Part shown: piece by piece, positions 35,343 to 44,101 of the stretch
How positions within the stretch are numbered: the first letter of the stretch is position 1
Layout: each line of letters opens with the position of its first letter
From: Aliiroseovarius sp. M344
GTDB taxonomy: Bacteria > Pseudomonadota > Alphaproteobacteria > Rhodobacterales > Rhodobacteraceae
Length of the DNA stretch: 64,000 bases
Direction of reading: 5' to 3'
Assembly: GCF_025140835.1 (NCBI RefSeq)
Contig: NZ_CP081153.1
Coordinates: forward strand, 2,232,001-2,296,000
Program-made: the position numbers and the translations under genes
Notes under the pieces: generated by a model
Told to the model about the DNA's origin: nothing
What the model saw: only the letters and a program-made list of their open reading frames with translations
Databases searched by the model: none

Positions 35343-37096
35343 GCGGCCTCCTGTTCACCGGCGCGATCAAGCTCGACAGTAAATATGGCTCCGCCTTTCG
35401 GGTGATTGCGACCCCGGATCGCCCCACCAAAGCTTTGCACCAAACCATAAGAGATCGACAGACCAAGCCCCATCCCTTCTGTCGGACTGACCTCCTTGGT
35501 CGTATAAAAGGGGTCAAAAATCCTGTCAGGCTGGTCAATTCCAGGCCCGGTGTCGCGCACCGACAGGATCACACGTTCTGTCGAGGGTTCCAGCGTGATC
35601 TCGATCTTCTTGTGAACGCGGGCCGCCATGGCATCCATGGCGTTAGACATAAGGTTCATCACCACTTGCTGAAGCCGCACCTCGCCGCCGCGGACCTGAG
35701 GCGCGTTTGGCGGACGGGTCCAATCAACGTGGACACGGTCTGCAACGATACGCGGTTCCAGCATCTCGAGCGCCTGATCAACGACCTGCACCAGATCGAC
35801 ATTGGTGATCGGTTCGCTTTCCTGACGGGCGAAGGCGCGCAGGTTCTTGATGATCCGGTCCATCCGACCCGCCTGTTGCGAGATGCGACCGAGGTTTTGA
35901 CCCACCTCATCGGTTTGCCCCCGCTCAAGAAACACGGTTCCATTGTCGGAAAAAGACCGGATCGCCATCAACGGTTGGTTCAACTCGTGACTGATGCCCG
36001 CAGACATCTGACCCAAGGCAGACAGCTTGCCCGCCTGAACCAGATCGGCTTGCGCCTTGTTCAATGCGGCCTCGGCCTCGCGCCGTTCCCGGTTTTCACG
36101 CAGCAGGTCAGCATTGGCCGTCGAAAGCGCTTTGGTGCGCTCCGCGACGCGAGCCTCAAGACGCGCGTTCACCGCCGCCTCCATCTGCAAGCGTTTATTC
36201 AGGGCGCGCCGTCGCTCACCAACTGCCAGCAACAACGCTCCGATGCCAAGGCAAATGGCCGCAGCGATGCCCGCCAGCAAGGCGGCGCTGCGCTCGGCCG
36301 GGGCAGTGTCCAGCAAAATCTCTCCGGTCAGGCCAATCACCGGCAAGTCCCGCGACAGATGGATCGCCCGGTTTGGCAAATAGGGTCCGGCGTCCAGTGT
36401 CCAGACTTCGCGCCCTGCCCACAGGCTGGCAGAGCTTTTCAAGAAATCCTCGCGGGCGCGCTCTGCACTCACAAGTTCAGACCGGTTGGCCGCAAACACC
36501 CGCGAGCCATTCAGCGTGAAAAACAAGGCCGCGGCGGTCGAGGGCCAGTTTTCTTCAAAATCCAACAAATCGGTGCGCGCGACCACGGTACCCAAGGTCT
36601 GCTCTGCACCTTTGTGTATCGGCGCCGCAAACGAGAAAATGCGTTGGGTTGCACCGGATTCCACAGCCTGAAACCTGGCCTCGACACCCAAAGCGCCTGT
36701 CAATGCCCGGTGGATCAATGGCGCGCCCGGATCGACCTGCGCCTCCCCCTCGCCGGATGCGGCAAGCACTTTTCCGTCCAGTCCAACCAGCGACAGGTGA
36801 TAGGCCCCTGTCATGTCGGCCATGGCTTGCAGCAACGCGTCCGCCTCTCCCTCACTGTCCACTTCGCCGCCAAGGCGGTCGCGCAACACGGGGTGTTCGG
36901 CCAATACAACTGCCAGTTCACGATACCGAAACAGGTGACGCGTTAGCTGGTCCGATGCCAAAGCAAGCTCGGACGCCGCCTGATCTGACAGTGGCGATAG
37001 CGCCGCACGCCAGGCCACGGCCCAGACGCCTGCGCTGATTGCGAGGGTGCCAATAAGGAAGGGAATGACCCATTTTGTACGCAGGTATCGAAACAT
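35339..37096 (-). CDS. dctB: C4-dicarboxylate sensor histidine kinase, DctB
   Basis: A membrane sensor of 585 residues. It has a first transmembrane helix (residues 8-30), a periplasmic double-PAS/dCache-like sensor to about residue 280, a second helix, then a coiled-coil linker. The kinase core has H-box AGISHELNQPLMAIRSFSDN, N-box QVVMNLMSNAMDAM, DTGPGI and GMGLGLSISYGLVQSFGG. All catalytic motifs are present, unlike in its partner regulator. ATG 37096 is preferred over an upstream TTG. The gene overlaps dctD by ATGA. The divergent P450 gene begins 60 bp away. Confidence 0.92.
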   Translation of the reverse strand: MFRYLRTKWVIPFLIGTLAISAGVWAVAWRAALSPLSDQAASELALASDQLTRHLFRYRELAVVLAEHPVLRDRLGGEVDSEGEADALLQAMADMTGAYHLSLVGLDGKVLAASGEGEAQVDPGAPLIHRALTGALGVEARFQAVESGATQRIFSFAAPIHKGAEQTLGTVVARTDLLDFEENWPSTAAALFFTLNGSRVFAANRSELVSAERAREDFLKSSASLWAGREVWTLDAGPYLPNRAIHLSRDLPVIGLTGEILLDTAPAERSAALLAGIAAAICLGIGALLLAVGERRRALNKRLQMEAAVNARLEARVAERTKALSTANADLLRENRERREAEAALNKAQADLVQAGKLSALGQMSAGISHELNQPLMAIRSFSDNGTVFLERGQTDEVGQNLGRISQQAGRMDRIIKNLRAFARQESEPITNVDLVQVVDQALEMLEPRIVADRVHVDWTRPPNAPQVRGGEVRLQQVVMNLMSNAMDAMAARVHKKIEITLEPSTERVILSVRDTGPGIDQPDRIFDPFYTTKEVSPTEGMGLGLSISYGLVQSFGGAIRGRNHPKGGAIFTVELDRAGEQEAA

Positions 37097-37155
37097 GAGC
37101 CGAAGAATAGAAAGCCGCGCTTGCAAAGGCCAGCCGCTTTGATGAACATGAGCGG

Positions 37156-38331
37156 ATGTTGCGCCTTAGCCAGTCCCCGACGGACCCCGACTTCATTCAG
37201 AACCCTTACGTGTTTTACGACCGCGCCCGCGCGGGCGGTGACATCTTCTGGTGGGAAGACTATGACATGCCAATGGCGGTCAGCTTTCGCGCGGTGAACG
37301 CCTTATTGCGTGATCGCAGGTTCGGCCGCGAACCTGTTGAACCGCTTGAGTTTCCGGATCACCTTGCCCCTTTCTATGCGGTCGAAGCACATTCCATGTT
37401 GGAGTTGGAAGCCCCGCGCCATACGCGCTTGCGCAAACTTGTGCTGCGCGCCTTCACCAGCCGCCGGATCGCCGGGCTGGGGCCAGAGATCGACGCGCTG
37501 GCCCATCAGCTGATCGACGAATTTCCGGGTGGCGAGTTTGATTTGCTCCCCACCTTCGCGACCCGCATTCCCGTCATCATCATCTGCCGCCTGCTTGGCG
37601 TTCCCGAAGCGATGGCGGATGATCTGCTGAAATGGTCGAACGCCATGGTCTCGATGTATCAGGCCCGCCGCACCCGCGCGATCGAAGACGAGGCTGTGGC
37701 CGCAACCGAAGCTTTCGTTGCCTTCATGCGGAACTATGTGGACCAGCGCCGTAACGACCCGAGCGACGATCTGATATCGGAGCTGATCGCGGCTGAGGCA
37801 GAAGGTGAAAAACTGTCGTCAGACGAGCTGATCTCGACCTGCATCCTGCTTTTGAATGCGGGCCACGAGGCGACGGTCCACGCTTTGGCCATCGCTGTGA
37901 AAACGCTGCTGGAGCAGCAAACACCCGCATCCAGCCTGGCACCAGAGACACGCGACAACACCATCGAGGAAACCCTGCGCTTCGACCCGCCCCTGCATAT
38001 GTTCACCCGATATGTTTACGAAGATACGGTGCTTTACGGCCAGAACCTAAAGCGTGGCGACAAGATCGGGTTGCTGTTGGGCGGCGCCAATCGCGACCCG
38101 GATGTCTGGGATGAACCCGAGGTCTTCGACCCCACCCGCCCGATCAAACCCAACACGTCTTTCGGCGCGGGGGCGCATTTCTGTATTGGTGCACCGCTGG
38201 CCCGGTTGGAACTGGCACATGCCCTGCCGATCCTGGTTGAACGCTGCCCAGATCTTCGCCTGACCGCCCCGCCGCAGTTCGGTAATGTTTATCATTTCCA
38301 CGGCCTGGAGACGTTGATGGTCAAAGCGTGA
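37156..38331 (+). CDS. Cytochrome P450
   Basis: A soluble class I bacterial P450 of 391 residues. The heme ligand is C343 in FGAGAHFCIGAPLARLEL. The I-helix oxygen-activation motif is LNAGHEATVHA (about 233-243) and the K-helix motif is EETLRFDPP (about 275). No ferredoxin or reductase gene is adjacent. It is tail-to-tail with an Lrp gene, with stops abutting, and divergent from dctB. The substrate is unknown. The weak upstream ribosome site (AACATGAGCGG region) leaves the start slightly uncertain. Confidence 0.93.
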   Translation: MLRLSQSPTDPDFIQNPYVFYDRARAGGDIFWWEDYDMPMAVSFRAVNALLRDRRFGREPVEPLEFPDHLAPFYAVEAHSMLELEAPRHTRLRKLVLRAFTSRRIAGLGPEIDALAHQLIDEFPGGEFDLLPTFATRIPVIIICRLLGVPEAMADDLLKWSNAMVSMYQARRTRAIEDEAVAATEAFVAFMRNYVDQRRNDPSDDLISELIAAEAEGEKLSSDELISTCILLLNAGHEATVHALAIAVKTLLEQQTPASSLAPETRDNTIEETLRFDPPLHMFTRYVYEDTVLYGQNLKRGDKIGLLLGGANRDPDVWDEPEVFDPTRPIKPNTSFGAGAHFCIGAPLARLELAHALPILVERCPDLRLTAPPQFGNVYHFHGLETLMVKA

Positions 38332-38793
38332 TCAGATCGGCAACTCGGTCGAAAACTTGATCTCTTCCATCGACAGCAACGCCGTGACGTTGAAAATTTT
38401 CACTTCCGAGATTAGCGCCTGATAAAATTCATCATAGGCGCGGGCGTTCTTGACGCGGACCTTGAGGATATAGTCAATTTCGCCCGCCAACCGGTGGGCT
38501 TCCATCACTTCAGGGCGCGATTTCAAAGCCCGCAGGAAAGCGTCCTGCCACCCTGCGTCATGTTCGGCTGTACGGACCAGCACGAAAAAACAAGCCTCGA
38601 ACCCAAGGCTGTCTGCGTCCATCACCATGGTGTTCTTGCCGATCACGCCACCCTCTCGCATCTTGCGAATCCGGTTCCAGACCGGGGTCTTCGAAGACCC
38701 CACTTTCTTGGCGATCACGTCCAGCGACTGACCCGCATCGCTTTGAAGCTCTCGTAGAATTTTCCGGTCAATCTCATCCAGACGAACAGGCAT
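38332..38793 (-). CDS. Lrp/AsnC-family regulator
   Basis: A 153-residue regulator: N-terminal helix-turn-helix (LDEIDRKILRELQSDAGQSLDVIAKKVGSSKTPVWNRI in part) and a C-terminal RAM ligand domain (about 70-150). Start MPVRLDEID has AGAAGGAAG upstream; the extension to 38850 is unlikely to be translated. It is divergent from the sulfite-reduction operon across 140 bp. By position it is a candidate regulator of cysteine or sulfur assimilation genes, as I recall for this gene pair in relatives. Confidence 0.9.
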   Translation of the reverse strand: MPVRLDEIDRKILRELQSDAGQSLDVIAKKVGSSKTPVWNRIRKMREGGVIGKNTMVMDADSLGFEACFFVLVRTAEHDAGWQDAFLRALKSRPEVMEAHRLAGEIDYILKVRVKNARAYDEFYQALISEVKIFNVTALLSMEEIKFSTELPI

Positions 38794-38933
38794 TTCGTTT
38801 TCTTCCTTCTTTTGGTCCATACGTTCTGCGGCCAGCAGAAACCGAAACAATATTCCTTTTCTGCCGCAGCATATCGCCGTTTTGTGGGAAAATGTCCTAT
38901 ATAGAGCAGGAACGCAATAAGAAAGGACTGGCC

Positions 38934-39275
38934 ATGCCGCGCCCCTTCACACCCAAAGTAGTGACTGCAAATGACCTTGTTGAAGGTGATGTGATCTATC
39001 TGGCCCATGATGGGGCCTGGGTGCGTGACATGTGTATGGCATGGTTGATCGAGGACGAGGACGAAGCCGCCACACAGCTCGCACTGGCCGAAACACAGCC
39101 AGAGATTGCTGTCGGCCCATATCTGGCGGGGGCCAAAGCTTGCCCTGTTGGTCCGGTCCCGACCCATTTCCGCGAAGTCTTCCGGGCCAACGGCCCATCA
39201 AACCGTGCCCATGGCAAGCAAGCCTCGGCGCCGGTCGCCGCGCACGCATACGCAAAGGCCGCAGCCCATGTATGA
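38934..39275 (+). CDS. DUF2849 protein, first gene of the sulfite-reduction operon
   Basis: A 113-residue protein of the DUF2849 family (PRPFTPKVVTANDLVEGDVIYL), which in alphaproteobacteria is almost always next to the sulfite reductase hemoprotein gene. AAAGGA lies 7-8 nt before the ATG. The end overlaps the start of cysI by 8 bp, so the two are co-translated. The function is unknown. Constant linkage suggests a maturation or electron-delivery accessory for CysI. A siroheme synthase gene, which I would expect just upstream, is absent here. Confidence 0.85.
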   Translation: MPRPFTPKVVTANDLVEGDVIYLAHDGAWVRDMCMAWLIEDEDEAATQLALAETQPEIAVGPYLAGAKACPVGPVPTHFREVFRANGPSNRAHGKQASAPVAAHAYAKAAAHV

Positions 39276-40938
39276 CTACAATAATTTCGACGAAGGCTTT
39301 GTGCGCAACCGCGTCAGCCAGTTCCGTGCGCAGGTCGCGCGCCGCATTTCGGGCGCGTTGACCGAAGATGAATTCAAACCCCTGCGCCTAATGAACGGCG
39401 TCTATCTGCAACTGCATGCCTATATGCTGCGTGTGGCGATCCCCTATGGCTCGCTCAACCCGCATCAGATGCGCCAGTTGGCAATGATCGCCGAGCGTTG
39501 GGACAAGGGCTATGGCCATTGGACCACGCGACAGAACATCCAATATAACTGGCCACGTTTGGCCGATATTCCTGACATGCTAGAGGCGCTGGCTGATGTG
39601 GGAATGCACGCTATCCAGACCTCGGGCAACACGATCCGCAACGTGACCGCGGACCATTTCGCAGGCGCAGCCGCGGATGAAATTGAAGACCCGCGCCCCA
39701 CGGCTGAGCTTTTGCGCCAGTGGTCCACCGACCATCCGGAATTTCAGTTCCTGCCGCGCAAATTCAAGCTGGCGGTAACCGGATCGAAGGCTGATCGCGC
39801 CGTGACCAAAGCCCATGACATCGGCATTCGCATCGTCAAGAACGACGCGGGAGAGGTTGGTTATCAGATCCTCGTTGGTGGTGGCCTTGGCCGCACGCCG
39901 GTCGTCGGTCAGGTTTTGAAAGACTTCCTGCCGCGCGAAGACCTGCTGCCCTATGTCGAGGCCGTCGTCAGCGTCTACAACACGCTGGGTCGCCGCGACA
40001 ACAAGTACAAAGCCCGCATCAAGATCACCACGATGGAAAACGGGATCGACAAGATCCACGATCTGGTCGAGGCACGCTTCGCCCAGTTGCGCCCGCAATT
40101 CTCGGGCATTGATCAGGCACATTTCGCTGACATTTCGGCCAACTTCAAAGCGCCGGAGTTCAAAACAGCATCGCTTGACGGCTATCACGCCGCCCGCGAC
40201 GCTGATCCGATCTTCCGGTCATGGAGCGACACCAATGTCGATGACCACCGCGCCAATGGGTATGGGATCGTCACGATCTCGATGAAAGCGCATGGGGCGA
40301 CGCCGGGTGACGCTGATGGAAATCAGATGCGCATGATTGCTGATCTGGCAGAACAGTTTGGCCATGGCGACATTCGGATCAGCCACGAACAAAACGTGGT
40401 CCTTCCGCATGTCCACCGCGCCGACTTGCCCGCAGTCTTCGCGACATTGCGCGCGCATGGGTTGGCGACGGCGAATGCGGGTCTGATCTCGGACATCATT
40501 GCCTGCCCCGGCATGGATTATTGCGCGCTGGCCACCGCCCGTTCGATCCCCGTTGCACAAGAGATTGCCGAGCGGTTCGATGAACTGAAAATCGAACATG
40601 ATGTCGGCCACCTGCAAATTAAGATCTCAGGCTGCATCAACGCCTGTGGGCACCATCATCTGGGCCATATTGGCATCCTTGGGTTGGACCGTGCTGGCGT
40701 TGAAAACTACCAGATCACCCTTGGCGGTGACGCGGGTCCCGATACGACGATCGGCAAACGGGCCGGGCCGGGCTTTGCCTATGACCAGATCGTTCCGGCG
40801 ATCGAACGCCTTGTGCTGGCCTATCTGGACCTGCGCGAAGACGAGAGCGAAACCTTTATCGACGCTTTCCGCCGCTTGGGCGAAGCGCCGTTCAAGGCCG
40901 CCCTCTACCCTGAGGAGGATAAGACACATGCCGCTTGA
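39268..40938 (+). CDS. cysI: Sulfite/nitrite reductase hemoprotein, beta subunit type
   Basis: Six-electron reduction of sulfite to sulfide with siroheme and a 4Fe-4S cluster. It has 556 residues. The cluster/siroheme cysteines are C413 and C419 (CPGMDYC) and C456 and C460 (SGCINACGHH), the canonical spacing. The start ATG 39268 (MYDYNNFDEGFV) overlaps the DUF2849 gene; the open frame reaches back to 39106 without coding character. It ends 11 bp inside cysH. With no CysJ flavoprotein nearby, the ferredoxin-NADP reductase gene of the same cluster may supply electrons. Confidence 0.93.
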   Translation: MYDYNNFDEGFVRNRVSQFRAQVARRISGALTEDEFKPLRLMNGVYLQLHAYMLRVAIPYGSLNPHQMRQLAMIAERWDKGYGHWTTRQNIQYNWPRLADIPDMLEALADVGMHAIQTSGNTIRNVTADHFAGAAADEIEDPRPTAELLRQWSTDHPEFQFLPRKFKLAVTGSKADRAVTKAHDIGIRIVKNDAGEVGYQILVGGGLGRTPVVGQVLKDFLPREDLLPYVEAVVSVYNTLGRRDNKYKARIKITTMENGIDKIHDLVEARFAQLRPQFSGIDQAHFADISANFKAPEFKTASLDGYHAARDADPIFRSWSDTNVDDHRANGYGIVTISMKAHGATPGDADGNQMRMIADLAEQFGHGDIRISHEQNVVLPHVHRADLPAVFATLRAHGLATANAGLISDIIACPGMDYCALATARSIPVAQEIAERFDELKIEHDVGHLQIKISGCINACGHHHLGHIGILGLDRAGVENYQITLGGDAGPDTTIGKRAGPGFAYDQIVPAIERLVLAYLDLREDESETFIDAFRRLGEAPFKAALYPEEDKTHAA

Positions 40939-41668
40939 AGCTCCCCTTCCCGCTCCCGTTGAACGGGTCGGTACGCTGAACACCCGTTACAAGCACCATT
41001 CGGCCACATCCGTTATTGAACGCGCATTGACTGACAGCACCATCGGCGCACTGGCCATGGTGTCGAGTTTCGGCGCGGAAAGCGTTGTCTTGTTGCACAT
41101 GGTGTCGCGCATCGACCGGACCGTGCCGGTTGTCTTTCTGGACACGCAAATGCTGTTTCAGGAAACGCTCGACTATCAGATCGAAGTCTCCAGGAAACTG
41201 GGCCTGACCGATGTGCGCGTCATCCAGCCCGACGCAAACGAACTGTTCAAACGCGACCCGGACAACATCCTGCATCTGGCAGACACCGATGCCTGCTGCG
41301 ACTTGCGCAAGGTCGAGCCACTGGAAAACGCGCTAGTGGGCTTTGACGGCTGGATCACCGGGCGCAAGCGGTTTCAGGGCGGCAAGCGTGTCGATCTGCA
41401 GTTTTTTGAAGCCGAAGACAATCGGCTGAAGGTCAATCCGCTGGCCCATTGGGCGTCTGAGGACGTACGCGACTATATGATCAACAACCGCCTGCCCCGC
41501 CACCCGCTGGTCGGGCGCGGCTTCCCCTCGATCGGCTGTGCGCCATGCACATCACCGGTGAAGCCCGGAGAAGACCCACGCGCCGGGCGCTGGCGCGGGG
41601 CCGAAAAGACAGAATGCGGCATCCATTTCGTGGATGGCAAAATGCAGCGGATAGGAGCAAGCGCATGA
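40928..41668 (+). CDS. cysH: Phosphoadenylyl/adenylyl-sulfate reductase, assimilatory
   Basis: Reduces activated sulfate to sulfite with thioredoxin. The 246 residues include SSFGAESVVLLHMV (PP-loop-like), the catalytic Cys in TECGIHF near the C-terminus, and two Cys pairs (DACCDLRK and GCAPCT). The Cys pairs ligate a 4Fe-4S cluster and mark the APS-type enzyme rather than the cluster-free PAPS type. GAGGA lies 8 nt before the ATG. It overlaps cysI by 11 bp and the DUF934 gene by 4 bp. Confidence 0.94.
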   Translation: MPLEAPLPAPVERVGTLNTRYKHHSATSVIERALTDSTIGALAMVSSFGAESVVLLHMVSRIDRTVPVVFLDTQMLFQETLDYQIEVSRKLGLTDVRVIQPDANELFKRDPDNILHLADTDACCDLRKVEPLENALVGFDGWITGRKRFQGGKRVDLQFFEAEDNRLKVNPLAHWASEDVRDYMINNRLPRHPLVGRGFPSIGCAPCTSPVKPGEDPRAGRWRGAEKTECGIHFVDGKMQRIGASA

Positions 41669-42075
41669 GCGTGATCGTAACAGATGCGGGCTTTGCCCAT
41701 GACGATTGGAACTACGGTTTTGCCTTGTCTGATGAGCGGGCCGCCAACGACACCCGTGGGCTGCACTTGCCGTCTGACACCGACCCTGCCGTTTTGCCCC
41801 AGTTGATGATTGGCGTCGACATGATCCGCATCGACTTCCCGTCTTTCGCGGATGGGCGCGGCTTCACGCTGGGCCGCCAATTGCGGCTGCTCGGCTATCA
41901 GGGCCGGTTGCGTGCGCATGGCCATGTCATCTCGGATCAATACGCGATGGCACGCCGGTCCGGGTTCGACGAGGTCGAGATTAGCGAAGACCTGTCCCTA
42001 CGCCAGCCGGAAAAAGAATGGCTGTCGCGTGCGGATTGGCAAGCCTATGACTATAGGTCGCGGCTGACCGGCTAG
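41665..42075 (+). CDS. DUF934 protein of the sulfur assimilation operon
   Basis: A 136-residue DUF934 protein (IGVDMIRIDFPSFADGRGFTLGRQLR is the family core, around residues 50-75). It is commonly found directly after cysH in alpha- and betaproteobacteria. It is soluble with no cysteine, and its function is unproven. It starts inside the cysH stop (ATGA) with TAGGAG upstream, so it is co-translated. Confidence 0.88.
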   Translation: MSVIVTDAGFAHDDWNYGFALSDERAANDTRGLHLPSDTDPAVLPQLMIGVDMIRIDFPSFADGRGFTLGRQLRLLGYQGRLRAHGHVISDQYAMARRSGFDEVEISEDLSLRQPEKEWLSRADWQAYDYRSRLTG

Positions 42076-42137
42076 ACCCTTTCGCGCAACCCACTTATAT
42101 ACCCAGACAGAAAAGGGCGGGGCTTTTAGCCTCGCTG

Positions 42138-42998
42138 ATGCTTATGAATGAAGTGACGCCGATTATGGATGCTGAAGCCAAAGTGAAACCGGTCCCCACC
42201 CTGCCCGACGCGCAGACGGTGACCGACGTTGAACATTACACCGACCGATTGTTCCGGTTCCGCTGCACCCGGCCGCAAACCCTACGCTTCCGGTCAGGCG
42301 AGTTTGTGATGATCGGCCTGATGGGCGACCCGGACCCCAAAACCGGCAAGCAAAAACCACTTCTGCGCGCCTATTCGATTGCCAGCCCGTCTTGGGATGA
42401 AGAGCTAGAGTTTTATTCGATCAAAGTGCCCGATGGGCCGCTGACCTCGAAGCTGCAGCACATCAAAGTTGGCGACCAGATCATCCTGCGCCCCAAGCCG
42501 GTGGGCACCTTGGTGCATGACGCGCTGATTCCCGGTAAGCGCATGTGGTTCTTTGCCACTGGCACCGGGTTTGCGCCGTTCGCCTCGCTTCTGCGCGAAC
42601 CGCAGACCTATGAGGATTACGACGAGATCATCATCACCCATACCTGCCGCGAAGTGGGAGAGCTGACCTATGGCGCGAACCTGATCGACGCGCTGAAGGA
42701 CGACGAGCTTCTGAACGAAGTGATCGGCGAAGGTTTCTGGAAGAAGATCAAATACTACCCGACCACCACCCGCGAAGAGAGCCCAAAGATGGGCCGCATC
42801 ACTGACCTGATCCGTTCGGGCGAAGTGTTCAGGGATTTGGGCATCGAGCCGCTCTGCCCAGAAAATGACCGTGCGATGATCTGTGGCAACCTGCCCTTCA
42901 ACCTCGAACTCAAAGAGCTTCTGGAAGAAGCTGGGTTGGAAGAGGGTGCGAATTCAAAACCCGCGCAATACGTGGTCGAGAAGGCGTTTCTGGATTAA
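42138..42998 (+). CDS. fpr: Ferredoxin--NADP reductase
   Basis: FAD flavoprotein of 286 residues moving electrons between NADPH and ferredoxin or flavodoxin. It has an FAD domain with RAYSIASPSWDEELEFYSIKV and an NADP domain with FATGTGFAPFASLLREP, HTCR and the late FNLELKELLEEAGLEEG. Three in-frame ATG codons near 42138-42168 make the start uncertain. It is last in the sulfite-reduction cluster, 62 bp after DUF934, and probably serves CysI. A terminator follows at 43067. Confidence 0.92.
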   Translation: MLMNEVTPIMDAEAKVKPVPTLPDAQTVTDVEHYTDRLFRFRCTRPQTLRFRSGEFVMIGLMGDPDPKTGKQKPLLRAYSIASPSWDEELEFYSIKVPDGPLTSKLQHIKVGDQIILRPKPVGTLVHDALIPGKRMWFFATGTGFAPFASLLREPQTYEDYDEIIITHTCREVGELTYGANLIDALKDDELLNEVIGEGFWKKIKYYPTTTREESPKMGRITDLIRSGEVFRDLGIEPLCPENDRAMICGNLPFNLELKELLEEAGLEEGANSKPAQYVVEKAFLD

Positions 42999-43066
42999 AG
43001 CAGCGGCACCAGTTCGGTGGTCATCGCAACAAGTTTTGTGCGTTGCCATAGGCCAAAATGCGGAAT

Positions 43067-43093
43067 GGGGTGGACCTTCGGTCTGCCCCTTTT
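43067..43093 (+). terminator. Terminator after fpr
   Basis: GGGGTGGACC-TTC-GGTCTGCCCC (two G-T pairs) followed by TTTT. Confidence 0.7.
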
Positions 43094-43175
43094 GTATATA
43101 ATCGCCTGCCTCTTATTGGGTGGGCGTCGAACGGCATGTTAGCATTGATCGGTCAACCGTCCTTAGGAGGCTTTT

Positions 43176-43541
43176 TTGGAATACTGCAAACTCTACTCTG
43201 ATGATGCTGGCGAAAGCCGTTGGGCCGATGTCGACGTCGCGCTTGAACCGCGCAGCTTCGCACCGCCGGCACAGGACATCGAGATATCCGACCCCGAACC
43301 CGCCCGGCAGATGATGTTTCTGAGGCTAAGAGCCAGTTGGGATGAGCCAATCCATCCCACGCCCGTGCGGCAAAAACTGATCTGCCTAGCAGGTAGCGTC
43401 CGCGTCACCGCAAGCGACGGAGAAACCCGAGACATCACCAAAGGCGACGTGTGGCACATGGAAGACAAGCATGGCAAAGGCCATCACACGATGGTCACGA
43501 GTGATGTCGATTTCGAGGCCGTCATCATTCAGCACGAATAG
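43176..43541 (+). CDS. Cupin-type small protein
   Basis: A 121-residue single-domain cupin. Beta-strand periodicity and PVRQKLICLAGSVRVTASDGE / GDVWHMEDKHGKGHHTMV match cupin motifs 1 and 2, with His residues in the second. The start is TTG (EYCKLYSDDAG), placed by a strong AGGAGG 5 nt upstream; no ATG is available. The metal and substrate are unknown. It is convergent with the small monooxygenase-like gene. Confidence 0.72.
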   Translation: MEYCKLYSDDAGESRWADVDVALEPRSFAPPAQDIEISDPEPARQMMFLRLRASWDEPIHPTPVRQKLICLAGSVRVTASDGETRDITKGDVWHMEDKHGKGHHTMVTSDVDFEAVIIQHE

Positions 43542-43608
43542 GATCTGTCGCCACGCCGTTTCCTGCGCGAAGCGTCTTTCTGCGCGGCGAGGTCCAGTTG
43601 CAAGATGG

Positions 43609-43899
43609 TCAGGCTTTCCAATCGGCAATGATCGAAAAGGACTGCACCTTTGGCTCTTCTTCCAAAAACTCGGAAAAAACAGACCAAAGCGCTTTGACCT
43701 TTTCGCCGGTCTCTGGAGTCATCTCAGCCAGTTCGGTGATCGAGATGACATAGCCAGATCCCTCATCGTCATTCATGACATTCAGGAAGGACTTTTGCCC
43801 CGGCAGGGCCATGATCTTGTCTTTCAGGCCCTCCATCAATTTGGTTGCAGCAGCTTTGCTTCCGGGCTTCATTTTATACGGCGTAACACGAGCATACAT
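43609..43899 (-). CDS. Small ABM-like dimeric alpha/beta protein
   Basis: A 96-residue protein beginning MYARVTPYKMKPGSKAAATKLMEG. The pattern (strand, helix, GQKSFLNVMNDDEGSGYVISITEL, helix) is that of the antibiotic-biosynthesis-monooxygenase/dimeric alpha-beta barrel group. AAGGGG lies about 9 nt before the ATG; the frame stays open to 44043 without coding character. These small proteins range from heme-degrading or quinol monooxygenases to stress proteins of unknown role. No choice is possible here. Confidence 0.7.
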   Translation of the reverse strand: MYARVTPYKMKPGSKAAATKLMEGLKDKIMALPGQKSFLNVMNDDEGSGYVISITELAEMTPETGEKVKALWSVFSEFLEEEPKVQSFSIIADWKA

Positions 43900-44043
43900 A
43901 GAACTAACCCCTTTCTGCGAACGCTGTCGGGATGCGTTCAACCCACCCGCCCATGATTGGGCATGATGGTGTAGTATAGCACAGTCATGTGATGGACTGT
44001 CGGCCAGGCGGTCTGCTGTACCGGTTTTCCGCGCAGTGCGCAC

Positions 44044-44076
44044 AAAAAAAACGCCGCGCAGTTTCCCGCGCGGCGT
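44044..44076 (-). terminator. Intrinsic terminator of the Ala-rich gene
   Basis: On the minus strand: ACGCCGCGC stem arms (44068-44076 with 44051-44059), then a run of seven T (44050-44044), 26 bp after the stop. Confidence 0.9.
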
Positions 44077-44101
44077 TGTGTACTTTGGCTGTGCTGTCGG
44101 C

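Noticed and set aside
35279..36946. 555-residue open frame on the plus strand across dctB/dctD
   Set aside because: It lies wholly antisense to dctB, which has all histidine-kinase motifs. The plus-strand translation has no family resemblance and its composition is that of a shadow frame in GC-rich DNA.
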